DNA of 64,000 nucleotides, taken from Blastococcus_B deserti. GTDB lineage: Bacteria > Actinomycetota > Actinomycetes > Mycobacteriales > Geodermatophilaceae. The stretch lies in assembly GCF_042682525.1 (NCBI RefSeq), contig NZ_JBHUHP010000004.1:1-64000 (forward strand), in the 5' to 3' direction. The position numbers were made by a program, and so were the translations under genes. Below the pieces are notes generated by a model that worked only from the letters and a program-made list of their open reading frames with translations, made no database searches and was not told the origin of the DNA. Positions 42,298 to 51,774 of this stretch are shown here, in pieces (positions within the stretch are counted from its first letter, which is position 1; each line of letters opens with the position of its first letter).

Positions 42298-43293
42298 TCA
42301 GCCCACGCGGAGCGTGAGGCGGACGTGGGCGCCGTCGTCGTCGCCGAAGATGTCGACGTGGTCGCACAGCTGCCTGGCCAGCCACAGGCCCATGCCGCCG
42401 CGGGACAAGTCCTCCCCGTGCGCGGGACCGTACCCGGCGAACGGGTCGTCGAAGCCGGGACCGTGGTCGTCGATCCGGCACACGAGGCGGTCGTCGCCGA
42501 CCCACAGCCGCAGGCTCACCGGCGGCTTGCCGTGGCGCACGGCGTTCGAGGTCATCTCGTCGACCGCGAGCAGGTAGTCCTCGATGGCGTCGCGCGGGGC
42601 GTCGACGGTCGCCAGCTCGGCGGCGACGGCGTGCCGCAGGCCGATGAAGTCGGCCACCGACAGCGCCGACAGACGGGGCGGGGTGCTCTCCAGCGGATCG
42701 ACGGGGATCGGGAGCGTCCGCAGGTAGTCGGCCGGGTCGACGAAGTCGCCGTTGGGGAACCGGCCTGCCGGCGTCACGACGGAGCTGTGGGTCCGGCGGG
42801 CGGACTCGAGGATCGGCTCGGGCAGGCGCAGGGTGTCGAAGACGCACAGGCCCCAGAGCGGCCAGTCCGCCAGAGCCCGGTTGATCACGGACTCGTAGCG
42901 CTGCCACTCCAGCCAGTCGCGCTCGGTCTGCCCGAAGTCGACCTCGCCGACGACGCGCACCTGGCGCACACCGTGGGCGGAGCGCTCGTCGGCGAGCTGC
43001 CGGAAGGTGGTGATGGCCGTGGGCGTGCGCGCCCGGTAGACGTCGCCGCGTTCGAGGACGTGCACCCGCGGGTCCCCGTCCACGGCGTCGCGGAGGATCG
43101 AGGCGGTCCCGGCGCTGGTCGCGACGACGGCGGCATCACCGGCCGCCAGGCCCTCCAGCAGGAACGGCACCGCCACCGCGACCAGGTCGTCGTGGTGGTC
43201 GTACAGCAGCGCGTCGTGCACGTAGGAGCCGGTGCTGTGCAGGTGGTCGGCGGCGGGCGCGTGCGCTCCGTCGCCCGTCGACCACGCGTTCAC
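42298..43293 (-). CDS. MEDS-domain anti-sigma-type ATPase (second copy)
   Basis: A 331-residue paralogue of the MEDS-ATPase at 19059-20000. The N-terminal MEDS domain (about 20-185) has SYVHDALLYDHHDDLVAVAV, FRQLADERSAHGVRQVRVVG and WGLCVFDTLRLP. The C-terminal GHKL ATPase (215-330) has LLAVDEMTSNAVRHGKPP and GGMGLWLARQLCDHVDI. It likely senses a small ligand and phosphorylates or binds an STAS/sigma partner; no STAS gene is adjacent here. The GTG has GGGGGATCA just upstream. A dyad lies about 20 nt further upstream. Confidence 0.87.
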   Translation of the reverse strand: MNAWSTGDGAHAPAADHLHSTGSYVHDALLYDHHDDLVAVAVPFLLEGLAAGDAAVVATSAGTASILRDAVDGDPRVHVLERGDVYRARTPTAITTFRQLADERSAHGVRQVRVVGEVDFGQTERDWLEWQRYESVINRALADWPLWGLCVFDTLRLPEPILESARRTHSSVVTPAGRFPNGDFVDPADYLRTLPIPVDPLESTPPRLSALSVADFIGLRHAVAAELATVDAPRDAIEDYLLAVDEMTSNAVRHGKPPVSLRLWVGDDRLVCRIDDHGPGFDDPFAGYGPAHGEDLSRGGMGLWLARQLCDHVDIFGDDDGAHVRLTLRVG

Positions 43294-43598
43294 TGATCCC
43301 CCGCAGATGTCTGGTGCCGCCCGGCACCCGGGGCTGCCGTCCCCACGGTAGAGCAGATCCGGCGGGCGAGCGGGAACGACGCCGAGCGACGTGCCACACC
43401 ACCGTCCCTCGTCCCCCCTCGGCCACGCCCCGGTCCGAGGTGTCCGTTCCGGCGCGGCTCGATCGACCCCGGCCGCCACGGGGGGCCGTCGCGACGCCGG
43501 AGCCGGCCGCCTGCGGACCTCGATCGGGACGATTGCCCGCCCGGCCCGGCGGGCAGGGGAGCAGGGCATACGACGCAGTACGAGCAGGGGAGCTCAGC
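43294..43598. promoter_or_regulatory. Divergent 305-bp spacer, MEDS-ATPase and gabD
   Basis: No gene is seen. A dyad GGTGCC-GCCC-GGCACC at 43313-43328 lies 20 nt before the MEDS-ATPase start and may be an operator. The gabD side has AGGGGAGC before the ATG. The remainder is GC-rich without a clear minus-10. Confidence 0.4.
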
Positions 43599-45023
43599 AT
43601 GGCCATCGCCACGATCAACCCGGCCACCGGCGAGACGCTGAAGACCTACGAGCCGTTGTCCGACGAGGCGCTCGAGGACAAGATCGCCCGCGCCGCCGAG
43701 GCGTTCCGTTCCTACCGGCTGACGACACCGGAGCAGCGGGTGGGCTGGCTGCGGGCGGCCGCCGACGTCCTGGACGCCGACGCCGACAGCGTGGCCGAAC
43801 TCATGACCACCGAGATGGGGAAGACGCTGGCCGCGGCGAAGGCCGAGGTGGCCAAGTGCGCCAAGGGTCTGCGCTGGTACGCCGACCACGGCCCCGCGTA
43901 CCTGGAACCGGAGCGCAGGGACGCGGAGGCCGTGGGGGCCACCGACGCGTACGTCGTCCACCAGCCGATCGGCGTGATCCTGGCGATCATGCCGTGGAAC
44001 TTCCCGCTCTGGCAGGCCATGCGGTTCGCCGCCCCGGCGCTGATGGCGGGGAACGTGGGCCTGCTCAAGCACGCGAGCAACGTGCCGCAGACCGCGCTGT
44101 ACCTGGAGGAGGTCTTCCGCAAGGCGGGCTTCCCAGACGACGTGTTCCAGACCCTGCTGATCGGCTCGGGCACCATCGAGCGGGTGCTGGGCGACGACCG
44201 GGTGGCCGCGGCGACCCTGACCGGCAGCGCGCCGGCGGGCCAGTCGGTGGCCTCGATCGCCGGCGACGCGCTGAAGAAGACGGTGCTCGAGCTGGGTGGC
44301 AGCGACCCGTTCATCGTCATGCCCTCGGCCGACCTGGACAGGGCGGCCGAGGTGGCCGTCACGGCCCGGTGCCAGAACAACGGGCAGAGCTGCATCGCCG
44401 CCAAGCGCTTCTTCGTGCACACCGACGTCGCCGAGGAGTTCACCCGGCTGTTCGCCGAGAAGCTGGGCGCCCTGACGGTCGGTGACCCGATGGACCCCGG
44501 CACCAAGGTCGGTCCGCTGGCGACCGAGTCCGGGCGGGACGACGTCGAGAGGTACGTGCAGGACGCCGTGGACAAGGGGGCGACCGTGGTCGTCGGCGGC
44601 CGGCGACCCGATGGCCCCGGCTGGTACTACCCGCCGACCCTCCTGACCGGGATCACCCCCGAGATGGCGCTGTACTCCGAGGAGGTGTTCGGCCCCGTCG
44701 CCGCGCTGTTCACCGTCGACAGCCTCGACGAGGCGATCGAGATCGCGAACAGCCACCCGTACGGCCTCGGTGCCAACCTGTGGAGCGAGGACGAGGAGGA
44801 GCGCGCCCGGTTCATCCGCGACGTGGCCTCCGGCATGGCCTTCATCAACGGGATGGTCACCAGCTACCCGGAGCTGCCCTTCGGTGGAGTGAAGCAGAGC
44901 GGCTACGGCCGTGAGCTGACCGAGCTGGGGATGCGCGAGTTCATGAACGCCAAGACGGTCTGGATCGGCCCGCCCAGCAGCGAGCAGGGCGAGGGCGACA
45001 CCGGGGCGGCCGCCTCCGAGTGA
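43599..45023 (+). CDS. gabD: NADP-dependent succinate-semialdehyde dehydrogenase
   Basis: A 474-residue aldehyde dehydrogenase. It begins AIATINPATGETLKTYEPLS, and has PIGVILAIMPWNFPLWQAMR, ELGGSDPFIVMPSADLDRA with the general-base Glu, and NNGQSCIAAKRFFV with nucleophile Cys265. The pattern matches the short GabD1-like succinate-semialdehyde dehydrogenases of actinobacteria; NADP preference is inferred. It would convert succinate semialdehyde from GABA or aromatic side routes to succinate. The ATG has AGGGGAGC 6-7 nt upstream. A 12-bp-stem hairpin follows. Confidence 0.88.
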   Translation: MAIATINPATGETLKTYEPLSDEALEDKIARAAEAFRSYRLTTPEQRVGWLRAAADVLDADADSVAELMTTEMGKTLAAAKAEVAKCAKGLRWYADHGPAYLEPERRDAEAVGATDAYVVHQPIGVILAIMPWNFPLWQAMRFAAPALMAGNVGLLKHASNVPQTALYLEEVFRKAGFPDDVFQTLLIGSGTIERVLGDDRVAAATLTGSAPAGQSVASIAGDALKKTVLELGGSDPFIVMPSADLDRAAEVAVTARCQNNGQSCIAAKRFFVHTDVAEEFTRLFAEKLGALTVGDPMDPGTKVGPLATESGRDDVERYVQDAVDKGATVVVGGRRPDGPGWYYPPTLLTGITPEMALYSEEVFGPVAALFTVDSLDEAIEIANSHPYGLGANLWSEDEEERARFIRDVASGMAFINGMVTSYPELPFGGVKQSGYGRELTELGMREFMNAKTVWIGPPSSEQGEGDTGAAASE

Positions 45024-45106
45024 CGGGGGCCTCCCGGCACCCCGCGGCCCCCGTCCGCATCCCTGGTAGCGGCGCGACAGGGACACCTGCGGAAGACCTG
45101 CCCGCG

Positions 45107-45146
45107 AGCTCTGCCGCTGCCCACCGTCGTGGGTAGCGGCAGAGCT
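45107..45146. terminator. Strong hairpin after gabD
   Basis: AGCTCTGCCGCT (45107-45118) and AGCGGCAGAGCT (45135-45146) pair perfectly over 12 bp; within, CCCAC/GTGGG adds 5 more pairs around a CGTC loop. This is the strongest stem in the window and the likely gabD terminator. Confidence 0.7.
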
Positions 45147-45284
45147 GCGCAGGGGTCCGCCGTGCCCGGGCAGACCACCGCCGGCAGCAGTCCGTCGGCC
45201 GTGGACCCACCGGCTCCGCCGACGGCCCACGAGCGAGCCCCGGAGCGGGGTGCGGTCGGGCGCGTCCGCCGACGAGGGACAGTG

Positions 45285-46118
45285 GTGGGCGTGTTCGACG
45301 TCGACTGGATGGGTCTGCTCACCCGTGAGGTGCTCCGGGAGCGTGCCGCGGAACTGATCGCCGAGGCCTGCGCGTGGTCGGTCGGGATGTCCGACCAGCC
45401 GCACCACCTGCGCTCGGGCGGCCGCATCGTGGCCACCGGGCTGACGGTGGGGGAGCGCGCCGCGCACGGCCTCCCGCTCAGCGGCGACGAGGACGGCCGG
45501 CTCGATCTCGGCGACGCGCAGCCCGGCAGCTTCCAGGACGCCCTCAACTCGGTGGACGCGCACGGCACCGTCGCGGCCGACCGGTTCGACACCGACGTGC
45601 TCCACCCGTTCGTCCACGCCACCTGCCTGGCCGCGGCGGAGCGAGCCCGGCGCACCCAGCCCGACGCCTGGGCCGAGCTCGCCGACGACGTGGGTGAGGA
45701 CGCGGCCGACCTCGACGACGTCGTCCGGGCCGGTGGCTGGGAGGCACCCCTGCGGATCGACGCCGAGCACCTGGTCCTGGCGGCGCTCCGCGACGTGCCG
45801 TTGATCGAGGTGGAGGCCGAGGGGCTGCCGCTCTCGCTGGTGCGCGCGGCCGAGTCCGTCGCCCGGGGCGCCGCGCAGGGATCTGCGGCCCCGACCTCGG
45901 ACGACCTGGCGGGCTCCCTCTTCCTGGCCCGGGCGGCGGTGACCGCGACCGGGGCGCCGCTCCCCGTCGGGCCGGAGGCCGCGGAGCGGCTGGTCGAGGA
46001 GCTGCTCGGTCACGGCCTGGAGCCCGACGAGCTCGTCGCCGTCCTCCCGCGCCTCCCGCTGCAGCCGGCCACCGTCGACGAGGTCGTCGCGATCGTCCGG
46101 GCGGCGGGGACCGGGTGA
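45285..46118 (+). CDS. Hypothetical protein
   Basis: About 277 residues, acidic and Ala/Leu/Asp-rich, with no motif I recognise. It begins VFDVDWMGLLTREVLRERAA and includes an internal VHATCLAAAERARRTQPDAW. The C-terminal part has repeated short helices (LVEELLGHGLEPDELVAVLP). There is no signal peptide or membrane segment. Codon use is like its neighbours, so it looks like a real gene. The start is GTG 45285 (GAGGGA upstream) or GTG 45291. It is followed at 112 bp by a methyltransferase gene on the same strand. Confidence 0.6.
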   Translation: MGVFDVDWMGLLTREVLRERAAELIAEACAWSVGMSDQPHHLRSGGRIVATGLTVGERAAHGLPLSGDEDGRLDLGDAQPGSFQDALNSVDAHGTVAADRFDTDVLHPFVHATCLAAAERARRTQPDAWAELADDVGEDAADLDDVVRAGGWEAPLRIDAEHLVLAALRDVPLIEVEAEGLPLSLVRAAESVARGAAQGSAAPTSDDLAGSLFLARAAVTATGAPLPVGPEAAERLVEELLGHGLEPDELVAVLPRLPLQPATVDEVVAIVRAAGTG

Positions 46119-46230
46119 GAGTCCTTCGGCCCTGTCCGTCCGCCGTCCGCGGGGGCCACCCTGACCACCGCTGTGCAGGACCCGGTGATGCGGGGGCGCC
46201 GGGAGACTCCGGACCAAGGACGGCCGACCC

Positions 46231-47094
46231 GTGACCTCGACCACCGGTACCCCCGCCGACGCCGACCGCGCCCTCAAGGCCAGGCACCGGTCCATGTGGG
46301 CCTCCGGCGACTACCCGAAGCTGGCCGCCGACCTGCTGCCCGAGCTCGGCGACGTCCTGGTGCGGGCGTGCGGCGTGACCGGTGGCCACCGCGTCCTCGA
46401 CATCGCCGCCGGCTCCGGCAACGTCGCGATCACCGCCGCCCGGACGGGCGCGAGCGTGGTGGCCAGCGACCTGACGCCGGAGCTCTTCGACGCGGGCAGG
46501 GCGCTGGCGGCCGCCGAGGGCGTGGAGCTGGAGTGGCGCGAGGCCGACGCCGAGGCGCTGCCCTTCGCCGACGGCGAGTTCGACGTGGTGCTGTCCGCCA
46601 TCGGCGTCATGTTCGCGCCCCACCACCAGGCGGCCGCCGACGAGCTGGTCCGGGTCTGCAAGCCGGGAGGCCGCATCGGCATCATCAGCTGGACGCCGGA
46701 GGGCTTCATCGGTCAGCTCTTCGCGACGATGAAGCCCTACGCGCCCCCGCCGCCACCCGGTGCCTCGCCTCCGCCGCTGTGGGGACGGGAGGACCACGTG
46801 CTCGGGCTTCTCGGGGACCGGGTCACCGACGTGACCACGGAGCGCCGGACGCTGACCGTCGACCACTTCGACCGGCCCGAGGACTTCCGCGACTACTTCA
46901 AGGACGTGTACGGCCCGACGATCGCGGTGTACCGCTCGCTGGCCGAGGAACCGGAGCGGGCGGCCGACCTCGACGCCGCCCTCCTCGACCTGGCCCGGCG
47001 TTTCGACCGCGGCCACGGCTCGACCGTCCTGGACTGGGAGTACCTGCTCCTGACGGCGACGAAGCGACGGGAGCAGGTGCCCAGCCCGCGGTAA
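46231..47094 (+). CDS. Class I SAM-dependent methyltransferase (UbiE-like)
   Basis: A 287-residue methyltransferase of the Methyltransf_11/UbiE group. Motif I is VLDIAAGSGNVAITAARTGA, motif II ASDLTPELFDAG, then ADAEALPFADGEFDVVLSAI and LVRVCKPGGRIGIISW (motif post-III). An unusual Pro-rich PYAPPPPPGASPPPLWGRED loop follows. The small-molecule substrate is unknown. The GTG is preceded by a GGACGGCC stretch but no strong ribosome site. It is convergent with prfC, 4 nt between stops. Confidence 0.85.
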   Translation: MTSTTGTPADADRALKARHRSMWASGDYPKLAADLLPELGDVLVRACGVTGGHRVLDIAAGSGNVAITAARTGASVVASDLTPELFDAGRALAAAEGVELEWREADAEALPFADGEFDVVLSAIGVMFAPHHQAAADELVRVCKPGGRIGIISWTPEGFIGQLFATMKPYAPPPPPGASPPPLWGREDHVLGLLGDRVTDVTTERRTLTVDHFDRPEDFRDYFKDVYGPTIAVYRSLAEEPERAADLDAALLDLARRFDRGHGSTVLDWEYLLLTATKRREQVPSPR

Positions 47095-47098
47095 CCCC

Positions 47099-48724
47099 TC
47101 AGAGCTGGGCGGCGACCAGGGACTCCAGGAGCAGGTCCGGGTGCTTCTCCTTGAACACCCGCAGGCTCCACTTGTCGCCGAACACCGCGACCAGCTCACC
47201 GTTGGTGCGCTGCAGCACCTCGGCGCCGCGGGCGGTCGACACGAGGGGCGCGGACGCCTCGTCGGTGCGCAGCGCCAGGCCGTAGGGCAGCGGCTCCAGC
47301 TCCACAGGTGCACCGAACTGGTGCTCCATGCGGTGCGTGGCCACCTCGAACTGCATCGGCCCGACGACGGCCAGGACCGGTGCCTGCTCGCCGCGCCGGT
47401 CGGAGCGCAGCACCTGGACGACGCCCTCGGAGTCCAGCTGCTCGATGCCGCGGCGGAACTGCTTGTGCTTGGCGGTGTCCCTGCCGCGGCAGACGGCGAA
47501 GTGCTCCGGCGCGAACGTCGTGAGCGGCGGGTATGTCACCGGACGTCCGGCGTAGAGGGTGTCGCCGACGCCGAGGGCGGCGGCGTTCACCAGGCCGACG
47601 ACGTCGCCGGGATAGGCGACGTCGATGCTCTCCCGCTCCCGGCCGAAGACGTGCTGGGCGTACTTCGTCGCGAACGGGCGGCCGGTGCGGGCGTGGGTGA
47701 CCACCATGCCGCGCTCGAAGACGCCCGAGCAGATCCGGATGAAGGCGAGCCGGTCGCGGTGGGCGGTGTCCATGCCGGCCTGCACCTTGAACACGAAGGC
47801 GCTGAAGGGGTCGGTCAGCTCGCGCGTGGTCCCGTCGGCGTCCGCGAGCCCGGTGGGGGCAGGGGCGAGGCCGACGAGGGTGTCGAGGAGCGCGCCGACG
47901 CCGAAGTTGGAGACCGCGGAGGCGAAGAGGACGGGTGTGGTCACGCCGTCGAGGAACAGCGACTGCTCGTGGTCGGCGCCGGTGGCGGCGAGCAGGTCGA
48001 CCTCCTCGACGGCCTGCCGCCAGGCGTCGCCCTCCCGGGCCAGGGCGGCCTCGGCCGACAGGGTCTCCTCGGGGGCGATCGTGGCGCCGCCGGCGGTGCG
48101 GGTGAACCGGCGGTAGGAGCCGTCGGAGCGGTCGAGCACGCCGCGGAAGTCGCCGGCGATGCCGACCGGCCAGGTGAGCGGGGTGGGGGTGAGACCGGTC
48201 CGCTCGCTGATCTCGTCCATGAGCTCGAGCGCGTCCTTGCCGGGCCGGTCCCACTTGTTGACCACGGTGAGGACGGGGATGCCGCGGTGCCGGCAGACGG
48301 CGAACAGCTTCATCGTCTGCGCCTCGAGACCCTTGGCGGCGTCGATGAGCATCACGGCGGCGTCGACGGCGGTGAGCACCCGGTAGGTGTCCTCGGAGAA
48401 GTCCGCGTGCCCGGGGGTGTCGAGCAGGTTGATGACCGCCTTGTCCTCACCGGGCCCGTACTCGAACTGCAGGGCGGCCGAGGTTATGGAGATGCCGCGG
48501 GCCCTCTCCAGGTCCATCCAGTCCGACACCGTGCCCCGGCGGCCGGCCTTGCCGTGCACCGCGCCCGCCTGGCCGATCACGCGGGCGTGCAGGGCGAGGG
48601 CCTCGGTCAGCGTGGACTTCCCGGCGTCCGGGTGGCTGATGACCGCGAACGTGCGCCGGCGAGCGGCCTGCGCGACGACGTCGTTCCGCCCAACGGGCGC
48701 CGTCCGCTCGTCCAGGGCGCTCAT
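47099..48724 (-). CDS. prfC: Peptide chain release factor 3
   Basis: A 541-residue GTPase that recycles RF1/RF2 from the ribosome after termination. P-loop HPDAGKST is at 31-38, DTPGHADFSEDTYR carries switch II, and NKWD is the G4 motif. Domain 2 has SAVSNFGVGALLDTLVGLAP and FVFKVQAGMD, and domain 3 has PMQFEVATHRMEHQFGAPVE. Length is close to E. coli RF3 (529). It is cytoplasmic, monocistronic, and its start codon precedes the conserved RRRTFAVISHPD segment by about 20 residues. Confidence 0.97.
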   Translation of the reverse strand: MSALDERTAPVGRNDVVAQAARRRTFAVISHPDAGKSTLTEALALHARVIGQAGAVHGKAGRRGTVSDWMDLERARGISITSAALQFEYGPGEDKAVINLLDTPGHADFSEDTYRVLTAVDAAVMLIDAAKGLEAQTMKLFAVCRHRGIPVLTVVNKWDRPGKDALELMDEISERTGLTPTPLTWPVGIAGDFRGVLDRSDGSYRRFTRTAGGATIAPEETLSAEAALAREGDAWRQAVEEVDLLAATGADHEQSLFLDGVTTPVLFASAVSNFGVGALLDTLVGLAPAPTGLADADGTTRELTDPFSAFVFKVQAGMDTAHRDRLAFIRICSGVFERGMVVTHARTGRPFATKYAQHVFGRERESIDVAYPGDVVGLVNAAALGVGDTLYAGRPVTYPPLTTFAPEHFAVCRGRDTAKHKQFRRGIEQLDSEGVVQVLRSDRRGEQAPVLAVVGPMQFEVATHRMEHQFGAPVELEPLPYGLALRTDEASAPLVSTARGAEVLQRTNGELVAVFGDKWSLRVFKEKHPDLLLESLVAAQL

Positions 48725-48869
48725 CGGCACGCCGCCAGGGCAGCACGGAACCGACCGAGCGCGAAGGGGGGCATCCCTCGACAGTAATCGGGCGCGGGGG
48801 GCCGACCGCGCGAGTGCGCCCGAGAGCACACCTGGCGGGCTCGGGACGGGTGCCTCCTGGCGCGATCGC

Positions 48870-50729
48870 CTACGCCGTGGTCCGCGTGCGGAGGCGGCGG
48901 TGTGCGGCCATCCGCACCGCGGCGTTGGCCGTGCCGTACCCGTCGTAGCCCTCCAGGCGCTGCACCACCTCGAAGAAGACGCGGGAGCCCAGCACCTCGG
49001 TCGCCAGGTGCAGGTAGCGGCCGTGCTCGTCCTCGTCGTAGAAGAGCCCGCACTCCCGCATGTCGGCCAGCAACCCGGGGTCCAGCTCGAGCCGGGCATC
49101 GAGGTCGTCGTGGTAGTTGGCCGGCACCGCCAGCAGTGGGGTGCCGGCCGCGCGGAGCGCCCGGGCGGCGGCGACGACGTCGTCGGTGGCGAAGGCGATC
49201 GACTGGGGAGCCGGGACGCCGGGTGCCCATTCCCCGCGGCGCAGCAGGGAGACGTGGATCGCGAGCCGGACCGCCCGCCCGGGACCGGTCACCGCCCGGC
49301 TGCGCACGATGCCGAACGGGGCGGCGACCTCGGTGACGCTCTCGGGCCCGAGCCCGAGGACCGCCCGGTAGAACAGCCCCGCCTCGTCGAAGGAGTCGAA
49401 CGGCTGGGTGAGCGACACGTGGTCGACACGGGTCAGGCCCGCGCCCGCGCCCGGGACCGCGCCGGTCGGCAGGAAGTCGGCGGGCCAGCCGTCGGGGCCG
49501 GTCCGGGTGAAGAAGATCTGCGTGCCGTCGGGTGCGGCGACGGCCGACAGGTCGGCCTCGGCGACGCCGCGGGTGCGGGGGAGGACCGGGGCGAGGAACG
49601 CCTCCGCGCGCGCCGCCGACCGGCCGGGGTCCTCGCTCTCCAGCGCCAGGGCCGCCACCTCGGCCACACCGGCCCCTGTCGGCCGGACCACGGAGGCGTT
49701 GAGCAGGACCCGCGCCCGCCCCTGCTCCCACAGCTGCACCGGCTTGGACCGGTGCTGGCCGGTGTGGGTGAAGCCCAGCGCCGCCAGCGCGCCGCCGACC
49801 TGGGGTCCCGACAGCCCGTCGACGGCGAGCTCGGTGAACGCGTAGCCGGTCAGGGACGGCGCCGGTGGCGGCGCACCGGTTCCGGGTCGGGGACGCCGCA
49901 CCGCGAGCGCCTCCTCCAGCCAGAGGAGCGAGCGCATGGCGTCGACGGCGGTCCGTGCCGGGTCGGCCTGGCGGAACACGTCGTTGAAGACCTCCAGCGA
50001 CAGGGGACCGGTGTAGCCGGCCGCGAGCACGTGGTCGAGGAAGCCGGGCAGGTCGAAGGCGCCCTGGCCCGGGAAGAGCCGGTGGTGGCGGCTCCACTGG
50101 AGCACGTCCATGTCGATCCGCGGGGCGTCGGCGAGCTGGAGGAAGAACAGCTTGTCGCCGGGGACCTCGGCGAAGCCCGCCGGGTCCCCGCCGCGGGAGA
50201 GCACGTGGAAGCTGTCGAGGCACAGGCCCAGCGCGGGGGAGTCGGCGCGGCGGACCACGTCCCAGGAGCGGTCCCACGTGGAGACGTGCCGGCCCCACGC
50301 CAGGGCCTCGTAGGCGATCCGCACCCCACGGTCGGCGGCGAGGCCGGCGGCCGTGGCGAGCTGCTCGGCGAGCCGGTCGGCATCGGCGACGGCGTCGGCC
50401 GCCACCGACGAGCACACCAGGACCGTGTCGGTGCCCAGCTCGGCCATCACGTCGAACTTGCGCTCGGCCCGCCGCAGGTTGCGGGCGAAGCGCCCCGGGT
50501 CGGTGGAGTCCAGGTCGCGGAACGGCTGGTAGAGGTCGATCGAGAGGCCCAGGTCGGCGCAGCGCGCGGCCAGTTCCTTCGGCGCCCACGGCGCGGCGAT
50601 GAGGTCGGGCTCGAAGACCTCGATGCCGTCGAACCCGGCCGCGGCGGCCGCGGCGAGCTTGTCCTCGAGCGTGCCCGACAGGCACACCGTGGCGATCGCC
50701 CGCCGGCCCCGTGCTCCCTCAGCGGACAC
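48870..50729 (-). CDS. qsuB: 3-dehydroshikimate dehydratase, QsuB-type fusion
   Basis: A 619-residue enzyme converting 3-dehydroshikimate to protocatechuate. The N-terminal sugar-phosphate-isomerase-like TIM barrel (about 10-280) has ATVCLSGTLEDKLAAAAAAG, VLVCSSVAADAVADADRLAE, YEALAWGRHVSTW and LCLDSFHVLSRGGDP. The C-terminal half (about 300-600) resembles 4-hydroxyphenylpyruvate dioxygenase: RVDHVSLTQPFDSFDEAGLF and SRVFFEVVQRLEGYDGYG. Corynebacterium glutamicum QsuB is 618 residues with the same fusion. The GTG lies inside the end of qsuD (11-nt overlap), coupling the two genes. Its product is the substrate of PcaHG. Confidence 0.95.
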   Translation of the reverse strand: MSAEGARGRRAIATVCLSGTLEDKLAAAAAAGFDGIEVFEPDLIAAPWAPKELAARCADLGLSIDLYQPFRDLDSTDPGRFARNLRRAERKFDVMAELGTDTVLVCSSVAADAVADADRLAEQLATAAGLAADRGVRIAYEALAWGRHVSTWDRSWDVVRRADSPALGLCLDSFHVLSRGGDPAGFAEVPGDKLFFLQLADAPRIDMDVLQWSRHHRLFPGQGAFDLPGFLDHVLAAGYTGPLSLEVFNDVFRQADPARTAVDAMRSLLWLEEALAVRRPRPGTGAPPPAPSLTGYAFTELAVDGLSGPQVGGALAALGFTHTGQHRSKPVQLWEQGRARVLLNASVVRPTGAGVAEVAALALESEDPGRSAARAEAFLAPVLPRTRGVAEADLSAVAAPDGTQIFFTRTGPDGWPADFLPTGAVPGAGAGLTRVDHVSLTQPFDSFDEAGLFYRAVLGLGPESVTEVAAPFGIVRSRAVTGPGRAVRLAIHVSLLRRGEWAPGVPAPQSIAFATDDVVAAARALRAAGTPLLAVPANYHDDLDARLELDPGLLADMRECGLFYDEDEHGRYLHLATEVLGSRVFFEVVQRLEGYDGYGTANAAVRMAAHRRLRTRTTA

Positions 50730-51606
50730 GGGCGTCCGGTCCCGCGCCCACGAGGCCGCCGAAGTGGGCCAGCATGCGCTCGGCGTCGGGCTCGATGCCG
50801 GTGAACAGGCGGAAGGCGTCGACGGCCTGGAACACCGCCATGCCGCCCCCGTCGAGCACCCGGCAGCCGACCGCCCGGGCGGCACGGACGAGGGCGGTCT
50901 CCAGCGGGCGGTAGACGATGTCGGCGACCCACAGCTCCGGGCGCAGCGAGTCGGCCGGCACGGGGAGGCCGGGGTGGGCCGCCATGCCGGTGGGCGTCGC
51001 GTGCACCAGCCCGTCGGCCGTGGCCAGGGCCGCGGCGACGTCGGCGGCGGGGCCGCCGATGGCCCGGCCGGGGCCGAACCGGTCGGAGAGGGCGGCGGCC
51101 AGGCCGCGCGCCCGCCACTGGTCGACGTCGAGGATCGTCAGCTGGCCGGTGCCCAGGGTGAGCAGGGCGTGCGCCACCGCCGCGCCCGCGCCGCCGGCCC
51201 CGAGGAGGACCACGGAGGTCAGCGGGGCGTCGGGCAGGCCACGGTCGAAGGAGCGGGCGAAGCCCGACCAGTCGGTGTTGTGGCCCACCGCCCGCCCGTC
51301 GCGGAGGACGACGGTGTTGACCGCGCCGAGCGCGGCGGCGTCGGGGGACAGCTCGTCGAGGTGCTCGAGGACGAGCTGCTTGCAGGGGTGGGTGACGTTC
51401 AGCCCGTCGTACCCGGCCAGGCGGGCGGCGCCGAGGATCTCGCCGATCGCCGTCGCCGGACGGTCGAGGACGTCGAGGTCCAGGCGCCGGTACAGGTAGC
51501 GGAGCCCGAGCTCGTCGGCCTCCCGCTCGTGCAGCGGGGGCGTCAGCGAGGGGCCGATGCCGCTGCCGACGAGACCGACGAGGTAACTGGAGGAGCTGCG
51601 GCTCAC
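50719..51606 (-). CDS. qsuD: Quinate/shikimate dehydrogenase
   Basis: A 295-residue AroE-family enzyme of the catabolic QsuD type. The substrate-binding N-terminus has VGLVGSGIGPSLTPPLHERE and YDGLNVTHPCKQLVLEHLDE; the Rossmann part has VVLLGAGGAGAAVAHALLTL and ILDVDQWRA (Asp suggesting NAD+). GAVNTVVLRDGRAVGHNTDW and AVFQAVDAFRLFTGIEPDAE match C. glutamicum QsuD closely. It oxidises quinate or shikimate to the 3-dehydro form for QsuB. The GTG has GGAGG upstream. A TetR-type dyad lies 19 nt before the start. Confidence 0.94.
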   Translation of the reverse strand: MSRSSSSYLVGLVGSGIGPSLTPPLHEREADELGLRYLYRRLDLDVLDRPATAIGEILGAARLAGYDGLNVTHPCKQLVLEHLDELSPDAAALGAVNTVVLRDGRAVGHNTDWSGFARSFDRGLPDAPLTSVVLLGAGGAGAAVAHALLTLGTGQLTILDVDQWRARGLAAALSDRFGPGRAIGGPAADVAAALATADGLVHATPTGMAAHPGLPVPADSLRPELWVADIVYRPLETALVRAARAVGCRVLDGGGMAVFQAVDAFRLFTGIEPDAERMLAHFGGLVGAGPDARVR

Positions 51607-51620
51607 GAGGGGCCTCCGGG

Positions 51621-51640
51621 ATGTACCAGTTGGTGAGTTA
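51621..51640. promoter_or_regulatory. Operator-like dyad upstream of qsuD
   Basis: ACCAGTTGGT at 51625-51634, within ATGTACCAGTTGGTGAGTTA, recurs at the promoter of the MHS transporter on the other side of the TetR gene. It is probably the site for that regulator. Confidence 0.6.
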
Positions 51641-51774
51641 GTTCTGAGGGGACCACATCCGCGGGGCGCGCGCCAGCCCTCCGGGCGATCCGGGTCACAC
51701 CTCCTGGCGGGCGGGTCCGGACGGAGCGGCCGTGCGCCCTAGGCTCGGAGGATCCGTCGACCTGGGGGAGTGTC

